A DNA stretch of 64,000 nt from Deroplatys truncata (GCA_030765065.1 CM060990.1:418075198-418139197); one strand, 5' to 3'; positions 21,936 to 33,993 are shown, numbered from the stretch's first letter. A program made the numbers and translations. Notes: generated by a model not told the origin, from the letters alone.

Positions 21936-24900
21936 TCAAATGCGCCGATTTAAACCACTGACACTTATAAAACGTAAAAGACATTCTACAGCACGCGTAT
22001 CGTCTGCCAAAACGTTGGCTAGGCCAACAGGCAGACCAACACGAACGCGCAACGGAGTTAAAACTTGACACTCTGTTAAAATGTGACGCATCGTTAAGGG
22101 CGCATCACACTGCTCACAGAGTGGTGCGGGGTCAACACTGAGCAGGTATCTATGACTAAAAAGGCAATGTTCGATTCGTAAACGAGCTAACAGTACCTCT
22201 TCCCGACGACACGAAGGAGAAGAGGTACCCCAGACTAGCGGAAGACGTTTAACCTCACGCAACTTGTTCCCCCGGAGGGCCGCCCACTCATCGCGCCAAA
22301 CCGAGAGGATGCGGTGACGTAAAATAACACACAAATCTGACGAGTGAATAACAGAGATAAAAAGTCTGGGTAATAAAATCGTCGATTTGGCAGCGGCGTC
22401 AGCGGACTCGTTCCCTGAGATGCCCACATGACCTGGAATCCACACGAAGGAGACGCTGATGCCAGACGCACCAAGCGAGTGAAGCAGGTCATGAATGCGC
22501 TGTACGAGGGGAAGGTAATTGTACAGCGCGTTAATACTCTGAAGGGCACTCAGAGAGTCCGTACAAACAACACAGAGTCGCTGAATGTATAAAATGGCTT
22601 GATAAATACTAAAAAGTGAGGTGGTAAAAATCGAACATTGCCCGGGTAAACGAAAGGTAAAACTACGTTGACCAAAAACAAAGGCACACCCTACTCCAAC
22701 ATCAGTCTTAGAACCATCAGTATATATAAAATGCAAGTCCCCGAATTGCGCCTGAAGTTCTAAAAACGCGGATCTAAGGACTGAAGAACGGGTTTCATTC
22801 TTCGGCAACGACGTTAACCCAAGGTGACAGTGGACCTCAGCGCGCAACTATGGAGGAAAACGCGTTTCGCCTCTCGGAAGGGCCGGCGCTGGCGTAACGT
22901 CCAGATGCCGAAGAAGCTGTCGAAATCGAACCCCTGGACGGAGCAATACAGAGGAGCTAATTAAATAGTGCCGATCAAGCGAATCCTCGTAAAATAACTC
23001 GAAGGACGGGTGCTCAGGCAAGCTTGAGAGTCGACGTGCATAGCTGCACAAAAGCATCTCACGCCTGAAGGACAGCGGAGGCTCTGCAGCTTCAACGTAC
23101 AGACTGGGTACAGGGCTAGTTGTAAAGGCCCCCGTAGCGACACTTATACCACGTTGATGAATGGCATTCAAGCGACGCAACACAGTTGGACGTGCCGATG
23201 AATAGACAATGCACCCGTAATCAAGCTTGGATCGGACCAAGGAACGATAAAGCCGCAGAAGAACGGTACGATCAGCTCCCCAGGATGTGCCACTTAAAAC
23301 ACGTAAAAGAGTAAGAGAACGGTCACACTTTGCTTTTAAAAAGGAAATGTGAGAAGTCCAGCTCAGCTTTCGATCAAAGATCAAACCCAAAAATTGGGAA
23401 AGCCTTCCGGCGCCAGAAATTGATGCAGATGGATTTCTCGGCGGAGAAATTAAAGCCGTTAGCGTTACTCCAGGTGTAGAGACGGTCGATACAGCTCTGG
23501 AGACGGCGTTCGAGCAGACAGGTCCGCCGTGAACTGCAATAAATGGCAAAATCGTCGACGAAAAGGGACTAGAAAATGCCAGCTGGAATATAATCAACAA
23601 TGGGGTTGATAGCTATCGCAAAAAGTGTGACACAGTGCAGAGCCCTGCGGTACACCGTTCTCTTGAATAAAACGACTAGACAAAACCGAGCCCACACGTA
23701 CACGAAAGACGCGGTCCGTCATAAACTCCCGAAGAAATATGGGAAGACGACCGCGGAAATGCCATGCGTGAAGTGTACGTAAAATGCCACCCCTCCAAAG
23801 TGTCATACGCTTTCTCCAGGTCAAAAAAACAGCCACTGTTTGACACTTTCTCAGAAATCCATTCATAATATGCATCGACAGAGACACCAGATGGTCGACG
23901 GTAGAGCGATGGCGACGAAATCCGCACTGAGCGTTCGATAGAAGTTTCTGAGACTCAAGCCACCATGTCAACCGCCCGTTGATCATGCGCTCCATCACCT
24001 TGCAAATGCAACTGGTGAGGGAGATAGGGCTGTAGCTGAAAGGTAGTTGGCGATCCTTCCCAGGCTTAAGTATAAGGACAATGGTGGCTTCGCGCCAAAA
24101 GGAAGGAAAAAAGCCGTCTTGCCAAATACGGTTATAAACCTGTAAGAGAAAGAGCTTACTGTCGGCTGAAAGGTTCTTTAACATCAGAACATGAATGCCA
24201 TCGGGCCCAGGGGCGTGGTGCCTGGAGAGCGTGCTCCAGCTCCCTCATTGTGAAAAGTTAATTATAACACTCCGTATTAGCAGACCGAAAATTATAGGTC
24301 TCGGAATCCTGCCGGTCTTTGAGAGAGCGAAAGCCGGCGGAATAATCGGCAGAACTGGAACCGCCTCAAAGGCAGCACCCAGTGTTAGCAATGGCAGCCG
24401 GATCCACTATGGTGGCATTGGAAACCTGAAGGCCAGACACAGCACAATGCGAAACTTTACCGGAGAAGCGACGAAGTTTATCCCAAACAACAGAGGAAGG
24501 CGTGAATCGATTAAAAGACTCGAAAAAACGAGTCCAGGGCGCCTACTTGCTATCCTGAATAATGCGACGAGCCCTGGCGCGCGGTTGTTTAAAAGTAACC
24601 AAATTATCAAGTGTAGGATGTCGCCAAAACACCCTAAGCGCAGTTCTACGAGCACGAACGGCGTCCCGACAAGCCTCGTTCCACCACGGAACAGGAATAC
24701 GCCGAGGTTGAGAGGCTGAACGGGGAATCGTGCGTTCGGCGGCAGATAGAATCGTAGACGAAAGGTGCTGCACCATTTGATTAACGTCAGAGAAGGGCCG
24801 GTCCTGAAAACACACGAGGCCGGCATACAATCCCCAGTCGGCTTTCTGAATATCCAGGTAGGTACTCCGGAATGCTGGACGTGGTGAGACAGAAGGGAAA

Positions 24901-25408
24901 CGATGCAGGGGTAATGGTCGCTGGAGTAGGTGTCGAGCGACGTTCCACTGCAGACGACTAGCAAGCTGGAGTGAGCAAACGGCAAGGTCCAAGTGATAGA
25001 ATGTACCAGAAGAACCAGAAAGAAAGGTAGGTTCATCTGCATTGAGGATGGAGAGGTTGAACTGATCAAAGATGTCGGAAAGAAGAGTTCCCCTCGCACA
25101 AGCCCTTGGCGAACCCCACAGGGGGTGATGGGCATTAAAATCTCCCAACAGAAATGGTGTTGGGAGAGCGGACATGAGATCTCGAATGTCCGCGTGAGCG
25201 AGGGGAGACGATGGAGGTGAATACACAGAGCAAACAAAAGAAAAAGCCGGGTAATAGAAGCCGAACGGCAACAACTTGCAAGTCGGATCGTGAGGACGAA
25301 GCTTAGTCTCCTGCAAACACACGACCATAGGTGAATGGGAACGCAATAAAAGTTGCAGTTCCGCCTATGCGATCGTACACCACGTAAATTCCAGATCAGG
25401 ATAGCCAT
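21936..25408 (-). pseudogene. LINE C ORF2 (endonuclease-RT-RNase H), frameshifted
   Basis: The start is near 25408 (MAILIWNLRGVRSH). Endonuclease blocks alternate between two frames (25408-24407 and 25346-24543). The RT part (24184-23594) has a frame change at the catalytic AYD block and another after GVPQGS. The thumb-like region is 23600-22848. The RNase H stretch (22847-21936) is open with YTDGS, CTDSL and WIPGHVGISGNESADAAAK, but the usual AEL glutamate is replaced (FTTSL), so that active site is damaged too. A Cys/His tail follows (CEQCDAP and HILTEC). Confidence 0.85.
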
Positions 25409-25426
25409 GAATAAAAGAGATACTTC

Positions 25427-26709
25427 TTACTTAGAAGGGCGGCTCAGTATAACGTTTTGCTTAACCTTGGGGCTCGGGCTTTTTGTATGGAGTTGGTCAG
25501 ACTCCATAGGCTCCTCGAAGAGAGGGCCCACGCGCTCAGTGCCAGAAACCGATTCAAGCGACGAGAATCGGTTCTGGGTGGCTATAGGTGAAGAGGGTCG
25601 CTGAGCGCGGCTTGTTCCAGGAGCATCCTGGGACTGCGACCTTCGAGAAGGAGAAGGTGAACTTTTCTTACCGCGCGTACGCGGAGGGTCTTTGAGAAAA
25701 TCCTCCTTACGTAGTTTCTGCTTGGACTTCTTATCAGTGCCTTGGGACTTCAGAACCTTAGGACCAGCATTAGATGGCTTGGTAACTATAGCAGCATTGG
25801 ACGAACGGATGGTAGTGGCGGTCAATGCAGTCATGGTCCAGGTCTGAGTTTCGGCATCTCTCCGTGGTACAGGCGAGGCAACAACAGAACTGAATGTACC
25901 TGATCGAAGGAGCGAAGGTTGGCGTGCATGGTAACGCCTCCGGACTTCAGCGAAGGAGAGTTTCTCCTTCACCCGGATCTCCTGGATCGCCTTCTCGTCC
26001 AAGTACCGCGGACAGTCGGAAAATGAAGCAGAATGAGACCCTTTGCAATTGACGCAGACGGGGCTGATGAACAGGTACCATCGTGAGGGCTGACTACAAG
26101 TGGCACAGATGGAAACGGCACTCTTTCAAGAGACTTGCGTATGCCCAAAACGTTGGCATTTAAAATGCAGAGGTCTAGGAATATAGGGGCTCACCGCAAT
26201 ACGTTCGTACCCTGCTGAAATGCTTCTGGGCAGATCACGCCATCGAACGTGAGAAACAGGGTACGAGTTGGTACCAACACTCCGTCCCGTTTAGCCTGCA
26301 CTCAATGAACCGCTGTCACCTTTTGTTCTGATAAATATTCGACTAGCTCACCGTCCGATATACCATCGAGGCTATGCGTGGTGACGACGCCTCGACAGGA
26401 ATTCAAGGTGCGTTGCTTCTCAACATGGATGGAATAACCGTGGAGAACCTTAGCGCGCAACAAGGTCTTAGTTTGTGGATCGGACTTGCTTTGTACTAAT
26501 AATGACACGTTTCGAAGTCGAGTGCAGGAATGAACCGAACCAGCAATAGAGTCAATGTCCTTCTGTACTATAAAAGGGTTCACCCTCTCAAACGATTGTC
26601 CTTCCTCTGTTCGCGTAATGACTAAGTAACAAGCAGATGTTGGTGGTGCTACTTCTGTTGCAAATAATTTTCGGCGCTTGCTATTAATAATGGAGAAAGG
26701 GGGCTCCAT
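25427..26709 (-). pseudogene. LINE C ORF1, CCHC-knuckle protein, broken
   Basis: The likely start is the Met of MEPPFSI near 26709; the frame is also open upstream into the 5' UTR. The first part is readable to about 26302, with a stop where other copies read CTRVH. The knuckle region (about 26230-26010) is disrupted by small deletions, and the tail (26002-25427) is open again from the DEKAIQE block to the basic C terminus. Confidence 0.8.
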
Positions 26710-27337
26710 AGCGAAAAGAAGTCCTCCACCATTGCAACCCTTTCCGACCTCGGGCTCTGACTTCCCGGGCGTTACCCCGGCTTGGGTGAGTGGCCTATCC
26801 ATACACGTCTCACCCCAGGGTCACACCTCCCAGAACATAGACAGAGGGACCCAATGGCCGTCGGAAGTCAGCAGCTAATGCAATAGCCCCCCCCGCGGGA
26901 CTGCAGTTGAACAGCGGATACGAACACATACCCTATATGACGACCCCGGGTGGTGGGGATGACGCCATTACCCACTCACCCAGCTGCGCACCCAGTGCGC
27001 GGTATCCGTCAGGCAATGCCCACGGAGGATTAAATAAAAGGGAAAAAGAAACCAAAAGTGTGCGGGCGTTCCGCACGCAAGGTAGGCCGGCGAGGAAGAA
27101 AAAGATGTGCGAATGATCGTGGTGCGAAATGGTCGGAAATAGACTAGACAAGAAAGAAACGATGGCGAGGGGCGGCATGGAACGAAATGCAGAGAACACA
27201 TGAGAGCCTACCTCCTGTCCCCCGGTCACGAGAACGAACCCACCTCGACCGGACGGGGATGAGTATGGCGATGAGTGGCTCGGGCACCCCGGGTACGCCA
27301 AACCCGTACTCACATAAGGTGAGCCCCTGGGGGGAGC

Positions 27338-27479
27338 ACGGCACGTAAAAGAACCTCAAGCCTGATAAAGAGGCCTCTGAGCAAAATTACCAATCTTTCA
27401 TGCCCAATATAGAATGGGACGCTAAGGACCATAGTAGTTAAAGAGCATCCATAAATAAAACTCAATTTAATTTTAATTT
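27338..27479 (+). mobile_element. SINE copy 2, last segment
   Basis: Continues from GCACGTAAAAGAACC to the 3' hairpin (GGACGCT ... AGCATCC) and the ATAAATAAAA tail. It joins seamlessly in consensus order with the pieces at 15584 and 21614. Confidence 0.88.
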
Positions 27480-28260
27480 AACACATCCCTTCAAAGGCTG
27501 GTTTCTCAGATCAAGAAAACATTACCCAGAGGTTCCAACAATTAACATTTTTTCAGATGGTGCAGCAAACCACTTTAAACAGCATTATTCTCTAAGTAAT
27601 TTAACCTATCTTCAGAAGAGTTCAAAGTTCTGTTAACAGAACTTTCTAGCTAAAGACCATGGGAAGGACAGTGTTGATTGTGTTGGTAAAAAAAACTGAA
27701 GACATTAGTATGGCATGCTGTATTAGGTGGAAAACACACGCATAGTCTTTTTACTAGTGTGCCAGGAAAGTGTCGAAATCAGTAGAGGTGATATTTTGTT
27801 CTAAATATAAAGTGGATCAACAAAAGACACAATTTGATGCTGATGATTGATACGTGACACTCATTCAAAACATTACATTAAAGTTGTATCCCCTTATAAT
27901 GTGATTTACAAAGAACATGCTTTGTACAAAAAAAGTTTCAACTTTGATTTTATGACTGGCAGAAGTGTCCAAACCAAAACAATGAAATAAATTCAAAAGT
28001 TCAATTAGGTGCTTTTGTAGTGGTGAAGTTTATGACTAAAAAGACAGCTAAAAACTTCATAGGACAAATCTTTAAAGCCAGTACTTAATGTGAGATCAAT
28101 TTCATGAGGAAAATCAACAGTTTACAAATTTGCATTTAAAAGTAATGATACTTCATGGATTGCAAATTCAGATGTATTGAAAGTACTTCCAGTTCCGGAT
28201 GTAGATTATCACAAGAGAGATTTGTTTCCTGGTGTAGACATCACCTTATCTCATAATGCG
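27480..28260 (+). pseudogene. Transposase-like pseudogene, right part
   Basis: Resumes the gene cut by SINE copy 2. Blocks seen: HYPEVPTINIFSDGAANHFK and SLSNLTYLQK (27520-27610), a KDHGKDSVDCVG block (about 27655, counterpart of SHGKVAVDGIG at 46.2 kb), VVVKFMTKKTAKNFIGQIFK (about 28020) and FAFKSNDTSWIANSDVLKVL (about 28130). The SDG, DHGK-D and C-terminal SH3-like barrel-type strand pattern recur in the minus-strand copy at 45.7-47.7 kb. Stops and frame changes make it non-functional. The D-containing blocks could be catalytic Asp positions of a DDE enzyme; that is inference. Confidence 0.5.
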
Positions 28261-29050
28261 AGTTCTGATAAAGAATGTAACATAGCAACACTGGTATGGT
28301 AATTCTTTTATGAAAGATGCAGTTTCAGCAGTTTTCATTTTGTACATGGCCCTTCCATCACACTAATGTCCCTTTCCATCACATAAGTAAAAATCATAAC
28401 TAAAAAATAATGATTTCCATGTAATTCACCATATTCAAATTAATACTTGATAGATGGCTATTCATTACTGAAATGATGAGACAGCTCATTTGTATAGTTT
28501 CACAGAACTTCAGAGTTGCTTTAACTTAAAGGGAATTTCCTTTTTGTCCAAGTCACTTTCCGTCACTGGAAAATTACTTCCTATTTTTACTTCAATCAAC
28601 AAGATTTTTTTCCTTTTATGTTTTTGTGTTAACCTTAAGATTGAAATTCTGTCATGCATGAAATAAACATTCATAATTTGTTTTAAGAGTTTATTTTGGA
28701 ACAATACATAAAACAAAACCTTCCAAATGTCCCATTCCGTCACATGGAATGGGCCACTTAACATTTTAACATTAAGGCTTGAAATTACTGACTGATGTTG
28801 ATCAGCACTTTGAGGAGTTAACAATATATGTGAAAAATGCAGTCACACAATGAAAACAACTAAAAACTACAGAGCGTACATTTAACCTTTCCAGGACCAT
28901 TAATCCAACTACTGGATGCATGTGCTGTGGTGTGCCACTTCTATTTCCTACATTCTTCTTATATGACATTATTGGCTTGAGCCCAATTCAGTTCTATACA
29001 GCCAGAAAAAAGATTAAAGATGCAAATTTATTGAAAATACACAACTCAAC
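28261..29050. other. AT-rich sequence without a recognisable gene
   Basis: Only chance frames; a 104-codon minus-strand frame (28510-28824) shows no known motif. Confidence 0.45.
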
Positions 29051-29054
29051 ACAA

Positions 29055-29121
29055 TGATGAAGAAGAAGAAGAAGAAGAAGAAGAAGAAGAAGAAGAAGAA
29101 GAAGAAGAAGAAGAAGAAGAA
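29055..29121. repeat. (GAA)n microsatellite
   Basis: About 22 uninterrupted GAA units. Confidence 0.97.
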
Positions 29122-31920
29122 TAATACAGTAATGAGTCTGTTAAATTAATAAACTGTGATGGAAAAGATAAATTGTTTGATAACATGTGGAGAGACAAAA
29201 GCCTCAAAAGGTGAACACAAAATGGCATATTGCTAAGACGTGGATTATATGAAATCTGGTATAAAAAGGGTAACATTTAGAGATATGTAAAATTGTAATG
29301 TAAAGAAAAAAATAATAGTAATGTTGTTAGATATTGAAAACAGACAAAACAACTGTTGCCAAAGCAAGAACAAAGACTTGCCCACCCTCCGAAAGTGGCT
29401 GAGCAACTTCACTCCCTACCATTGATATATCTTATTTATGTTCTTTAAAACAAAAACAGGTTACTTTATGTTAGTTCTTAAGTTACTTTCTTCCAATTTT
29501 GTTCAGACATGCTCTTTTAAGACAACATTGTTTTTCCCCGCCTTAGTCTAGATTTTATCTTACCCTTTCCTGATGATATTGCATTAACTTGCTATGGTCC
29601 TATACATGTGAATTATGGGCAACTTCATGGGTAACGGACTGACAAAGCACATTTGTTTTCAACAAGACATCCAATGCTGCTACTTCTAATTTATTTTTTC
29701 AAGATTTGTTTAAACTGTTTTAAATTGTGGAGTTTAAGCTTTGTTTTTATATTTATTATTTTGAAAGATCACCCCAGAAAAATTATTTTCTCACCTTTGA
29801 AATTCAGGTAGCAGACTGACTTCTTGTAAACCACAGATTCTGGAATGTTGGTCATTCCACATCAAACAGAACACAGAAAACATCACTTTCTCTGAATTTT
29901 AGTTTATCTGTTCTACATACAAAATAAATGGACACTTATTTTATATTTTGTGGAAAATCACATTATTTTAGGATTTACAGCGTACTTAACATTTTTCTTC
30001 TACGCACACAACATTACATAATAGCAATTTATTCTCAAATACAGAATGGTCAGGGATAAGAACAGTATGTCATTTTGTAGACAAAATATTGTGGTTTTCC
30101 TTATACAAAATACTATTTCTTCGGAATAAAAAAACAATCACTTCTTTAAGTATGAATATTTTAAACTGCAGTATCATATTTAACCCCATAATATTAAAAT
30201 CCGGAAAAAAATACAGGAGGAATCTGTGATATGATATGTTTTAATCTGTTAATACCAGGATGGGATCTTCCTTAGAAGCATGCTTTTAAACAGTTTGTGC
30301 TGGCGCGTAGGGTTTTCAGAACATAGACTGCTGATAGAGCATTAAACTGCAGCAGCATGCCACACCAGCTGATGCGTTGCGCAGTACGAATGTGATAGGT
30401 TATCACTTCTGGTGTTCAGTTTAACTAGCAACCGGTATATTCTATGGAGCCCCTCTCTGCGGTTTCATTTTAAATGTTACTTTGTGTTCAGCTTTTTGCG
30501 TAAGAAGTTCATTCTTAGCTCTGTGGTGTCTGAAAGTGCATAATGAGTGAACTGAAGAAACGTAGCTTGACTATTGCTTCAATCCATTTAATGCATCCAA
30601 GAATAACACAAGGCAGAAATCATTAACCTTAGTTACCTCAATATGCTTACAAAATTAAAAATGCAGAACTTAACTTTGTCACCGAACATAAAACTATGTA
30701 ATGCGTGTTGAAAAAAAATTTCCAAAGTATCACCCACTGCTAACAGTAATGTGTGCTACAAAGTACCAATGCCATGAATAATCCAGAAGTGGTTTTGAAC
30801 ATAGTGACCATTTTAAGGCAAGATACAGCAATGCGAAAGGGATCCCTGCTACCTTGGAGCTCAATTCATTTATTCCATCAACCAATAATGCAATAACCAC
30901 ATGGTATTCATTTGAGCCTAAAGGGAAAAAACTGCACATTTAAATTGTAGTTAAGTTGCCTTTCATAGGAGAGGATTGAAAGTTCCAATGTTTCTCAACT
31001 GACTGCCAAATTTAAGAGTTACATGTGAACAAACTAGTGCAACTAAAGTGCTGTGAACAATTGGCAAGACACTCAATGACAGACTGCTACTGCTATTACT
31101 CTCCAGCTGAGTAACGCTGGATTCCTACTATGCACCGCTTTCTAAGAAATTGTATTTACAATACCATACAGGATCCCATCTTTATTTTATGCAAATATAT
31201 ATAAAAAGGCTACAAGGAATTTTATTTATAATTTTTATAGAAATTTAAACATGCAGGTTAATAGGAAATATATGGTTTTTAAATGTTTGGATTTTAAAAA
31301 TTGATGCAAATAATTATATCAATTATAATAAATATTAAGTAAAAGTTTACATATTAAGATTTGCATTGACTGTATAACATAATTTTATCACTTATTGCCT
31401 GTGAGATATTCTAATTTAAAGGTAGAGAGGTGTGTCGCTTTTTACAAGTTGGATTGTGCAATATTTTTTAAAATACTTGAATTTAAAAAAAAAATAAGAA
31501 TTTAAAACATAATTCACTTTGTTTTTGTAATCCAAGGACAAATTTGAAGTGAATCTGAGACATGCTCAGCTTTTGTGAAAATTTAAGTGACTTCACGTGG
31601 AATGACTCATAATATAAGTTCAGCCAATTAATGCTCTGAAATATAAAGAACGAGAATACTGGTTACCATCTTAATTCACTTGACTAATGTCTGGAAATAT
31701 CTCAAACATGATTTGTGTAATTTAAAATCTTTATTAGTAATTAATTTATGAAGTAATGAACTGACACACACTGATTTTTTTCTCTTTGTATTGTAACAAA
31801 TAGGTAATTTAACAGCTGATTATAATCCCAGTCTTGAAATGCGCATTTACTGTTGGTTACACTGTAAGTTCATTACACTCCACGAGTTCTAAAGCTTTCA
31901 GTTGTTTATTTACACTTAAC
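29122..31920. other. AT-rich sequence without a recognisable gene
   Basis: No supported gene. A GC-richer patch at about 30290-30570 leads to a short ATG frame (MSELKKRSLTIAS, about 30543) that could be a first exon or a repeat end, but nothing confirms it. Confidence 0.45.
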
Positions 31921-31922
31921 AT

Positions 31923-32195
31923 TCAGACATTTTTAAGTTCACTGTACTGCTTCCACATAGCAGGTAACTCTGGGATTGAAAACGGTTCAGCTCCTACTAG
32001 TTGTAATGGCCCAAAAAATATGAACTTCTCATTGATTTCTTCTCTTTGTTGTTTATTTTGCCACCAGTATACATCTCCTAGAGTCTCAAGAAATTTTACG
32101 GTTACTTGTTTCTGATGCGCTTTCAGCACTATTTTAATATAACAGGAGAGCCAAGAGACTACAAACTTGCTGTGCTGTGCTTTTCCACTGGGCAT
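31923..32195 (-). other. Protein-like fragment, possibly a transposase-like C terminus
   Basis: A 90-codon frame has convincing protein composition: KIVLKAHQKQVTVKFLE, DVYWWQNKQQREEINEKF and PLQLVGAEPFSIPELP. The strand pattern resembles the C-terminal barrel-like region of the transposase-like families seen at 28.0 and 45.8 kb. No start or upstream exon is evident. It could be a real terminal exon or a remnant. Confidence 0.3.
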
Positions 32196-32411
32196 GTGGA
32201 AAAATAATGCACTGCTGCTATAAACAAGGTCATGCTGTTGACGTGGTTTTGTTTTGCAGTGTGAAGTGCAGTATTGAGTTGACGGTGATGTGATGTAGTT
32301 CAGTTATTACGAGTTATTTATTATTTTGTCCTGTACTTAGTCACAAAGTATATTATGACTCAGTAAGTTTTCTACTGCACAGTGTGTATTTATTTATGAT
32401 TCGAATGTGTT

Positions 32412-32560
32412 AACTCAGCTCGCCAAGTGAAAGATTTCCAGGTGTAAAAGCTCCAGGCCATACAACAATCCATGAACTTTACAATAAATTTCAGGCCACA
32501 GGAAATGTTCACTAAGAAATCTAAAAGACGGCGTACAGTTCTTACTAAAGAAATGGTTTT
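32412..32560 (+). pseudogene. Mariner-like transposase N-terminal (HTH) fragment
   Basis: A frame reading FPGVKAPGHTTIHELYNKFQ then ATGNVH resembles the second half of the N-terminal helix-turn-helix of mariner-like transposases. A stop follows, and a basic RRTVLT-like block comes in another frame. No catalytic region follows. It lies outside the TIR-bounded element at 33269. Confidence 0.5.
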
Positions 32561-32599
32561 GTACTGAGAGGGAAGGTTGAGCTGCTGAGCGGGAGAACA

Positions 32600-33266
32600 C
32601 GTGTTTCAATGCAGTATATGGACAGTTTAAATATGGTTGCAAAGTGAGAAGATATGTGTGTAAAGGTGCGCGATAAAACATTTTATCTGCAAATTTAACT
32701 GGTCGGCGGAGGATTTAGTTCCTTAAATACGATATCTTCGACTGTTTCACGTCTAGTAATTATACAATGTGGAATGCATTACAATGTGAAATGGAGGACT
32801 GTTGAATTGTATCTGATGGAAAACTTAATTCTTGATGTGCTTTATAAAGACGTTTTTTTCAAGTTGCATCAACATCGAAGTGGTTTGAATGCGTTCATTT
32901 ATTTTGCAATTCTAGATCACACTAAATGGTTGCATCGTACAGGAGAACTGAGCTATAGGATCATGAATATACACATGTGATGCAAATATAACAAAGGGAA
33001 ATAGTGTTGGTTACGTTGTTCTGAGGCGTAATGGAGTATTAATTATCATTACAAGGTAAGAAGCTCTTTACCATTAACAAAATATGAAAGATGTCATACA
33101 AACCCTGGATCATAAAGTATACTGGTCCGTACAGTAATGTTATGCAACTCAGAAAGCTGTATTCACCTCTGAAGTAAACATTAGGCTTTTTGAGGTTAGA
33201 CGGATGAAGTTAGATTATTAGAGACATTACGTTAGAATTGTGATAAACATATATGTTTTACTAATA
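32600..33266. other. AT-rich sequence without a recognisable gene
   Basis: Only chance frames, including a 68-codon plus-strand frame at 32774-32980. Confidence 0.45.
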
Positions 33267-33268
33267 TA

Positions 33269-33993
33269 GGGTGGTTAAATTATATTTGAACCCACTCACG
33301 GCCCCTATCTACTGCGCGAGACAGCCGGCCAGGCAGCATATCTCGTGTAAATATTCTCGCTCACTCTCCAAAGCTCAGCAGCAGGAATTCTTGTGATGAA
33401 ACGCCTCATTATGATCAGAAAATTGGAGTGTGGTGTGCGATAAGTGCTAGAAGAATAGTAGGGCCCATATTCTTTGATGAAACAATAAATGCAGAGCGAT
33501 ATCAGAGGTTAATTCTGAGGCCATTTTGCAATCGCTTGACAGAAGAGAAATCGTATGGTTGGTTCCAGCAAGATTCTGCAACAGCACATACAACTGCCGA
33601 ATCATTACATGCAATAAGAGAGGTGTTTGGTGACAGAATAATTAGTGTTGATTTGTGGCCCCCTCATTCTCCTGACCTAACAAGTTATGATTTTTATTTA
33701 TGGGATTCTTTAAAAGACAAAGTGTATTGTTCCAATCCTTGCACACTACAGGGACTTAAAGAAAACATTGTGCAAGAAATCGCAAGCATTCCTGCTGCTG
33801 AGCTTCGGAGAGTGAGCGAGAATATTTACACGAGATATGCTGCCTGTTTGAGAGCAGAAGGTCAACATTTCCAGCATCTATTATAAGGTAAGGATTTTAG
33901 TCCGCTTCTGCCGTTGTAATTTCCCGGCGACTGCCAGCTGTCTTGCATAGTAGAGATAGGCCACGAGTGGGTTCGAATATAATTTAACTACCC
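33269..33993 (+). mobile_element. Mariner-like DNA transposon, internally deleted (725 bp)
   Basis: TIRs of about 48 bp (33269-33316 and 33946-33993) start GGGTGGTTAAATTATATT and GGGTAGTTAAATTATATT and share the AACCCACTC block. Both ends abut TA (33267-33268, 33994-33995), the usual Tc1/mariner target. Only the 3' part of a transposase gene remains inside, so the copy is non-autonomous. Confidence 0.88.
33383..33886 (+). pseudogene. Mariner-like transposase, C-terminal catalytic part only
   Basis: A frame open to a stop at 33886 without an ATG. It includes DQKIGVWCAIS, GPIFFDETI, QQDSATAHTT (second catalytic Asp) and PPHSPDLTSYDFYLW (third Asp in SYD). Thirty-eight residues lie between the two Asp, against 34 in Mos1-type mariners, so it is a variant subgroup. 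The N-terminal DNA-binding domain and first catalytic Asp are missing. It ends FQHLL, as does the related copy at 45.6 kb. Confidence 0.8.

Larger units (their letters stand above)
21639..27337 (-). mobile_element. LINE C, full-length I-group-like retrotransposon
   Basis: Minus-strand element inserted in the same SINE as LINE B. The duplication ACGGCACGTA is exact (21629-21638 and 27338-27347). The 3' hairpin is at 21657-21691 beside a (GAT)n tail, and the 5' G run with the CTCAC/GTGAG hairpin ends near 27337. Both ORFs are disrupted. The exact duplication compared with the decayed one of LINE B suggests LINE C arrived later. Confidence 0.9.

Noticed and set aside
29046..29276. Poly-serine protein frame
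   Set aside because: It is only the minus-strand reading of a (GAA)n microsatellite.
30290..30620. Host promoter with first exon
   Set aside because: A GC-richer patch and a short ATG frame are present, but there is no core promoter motif, donor site or continuing exon that I can support.
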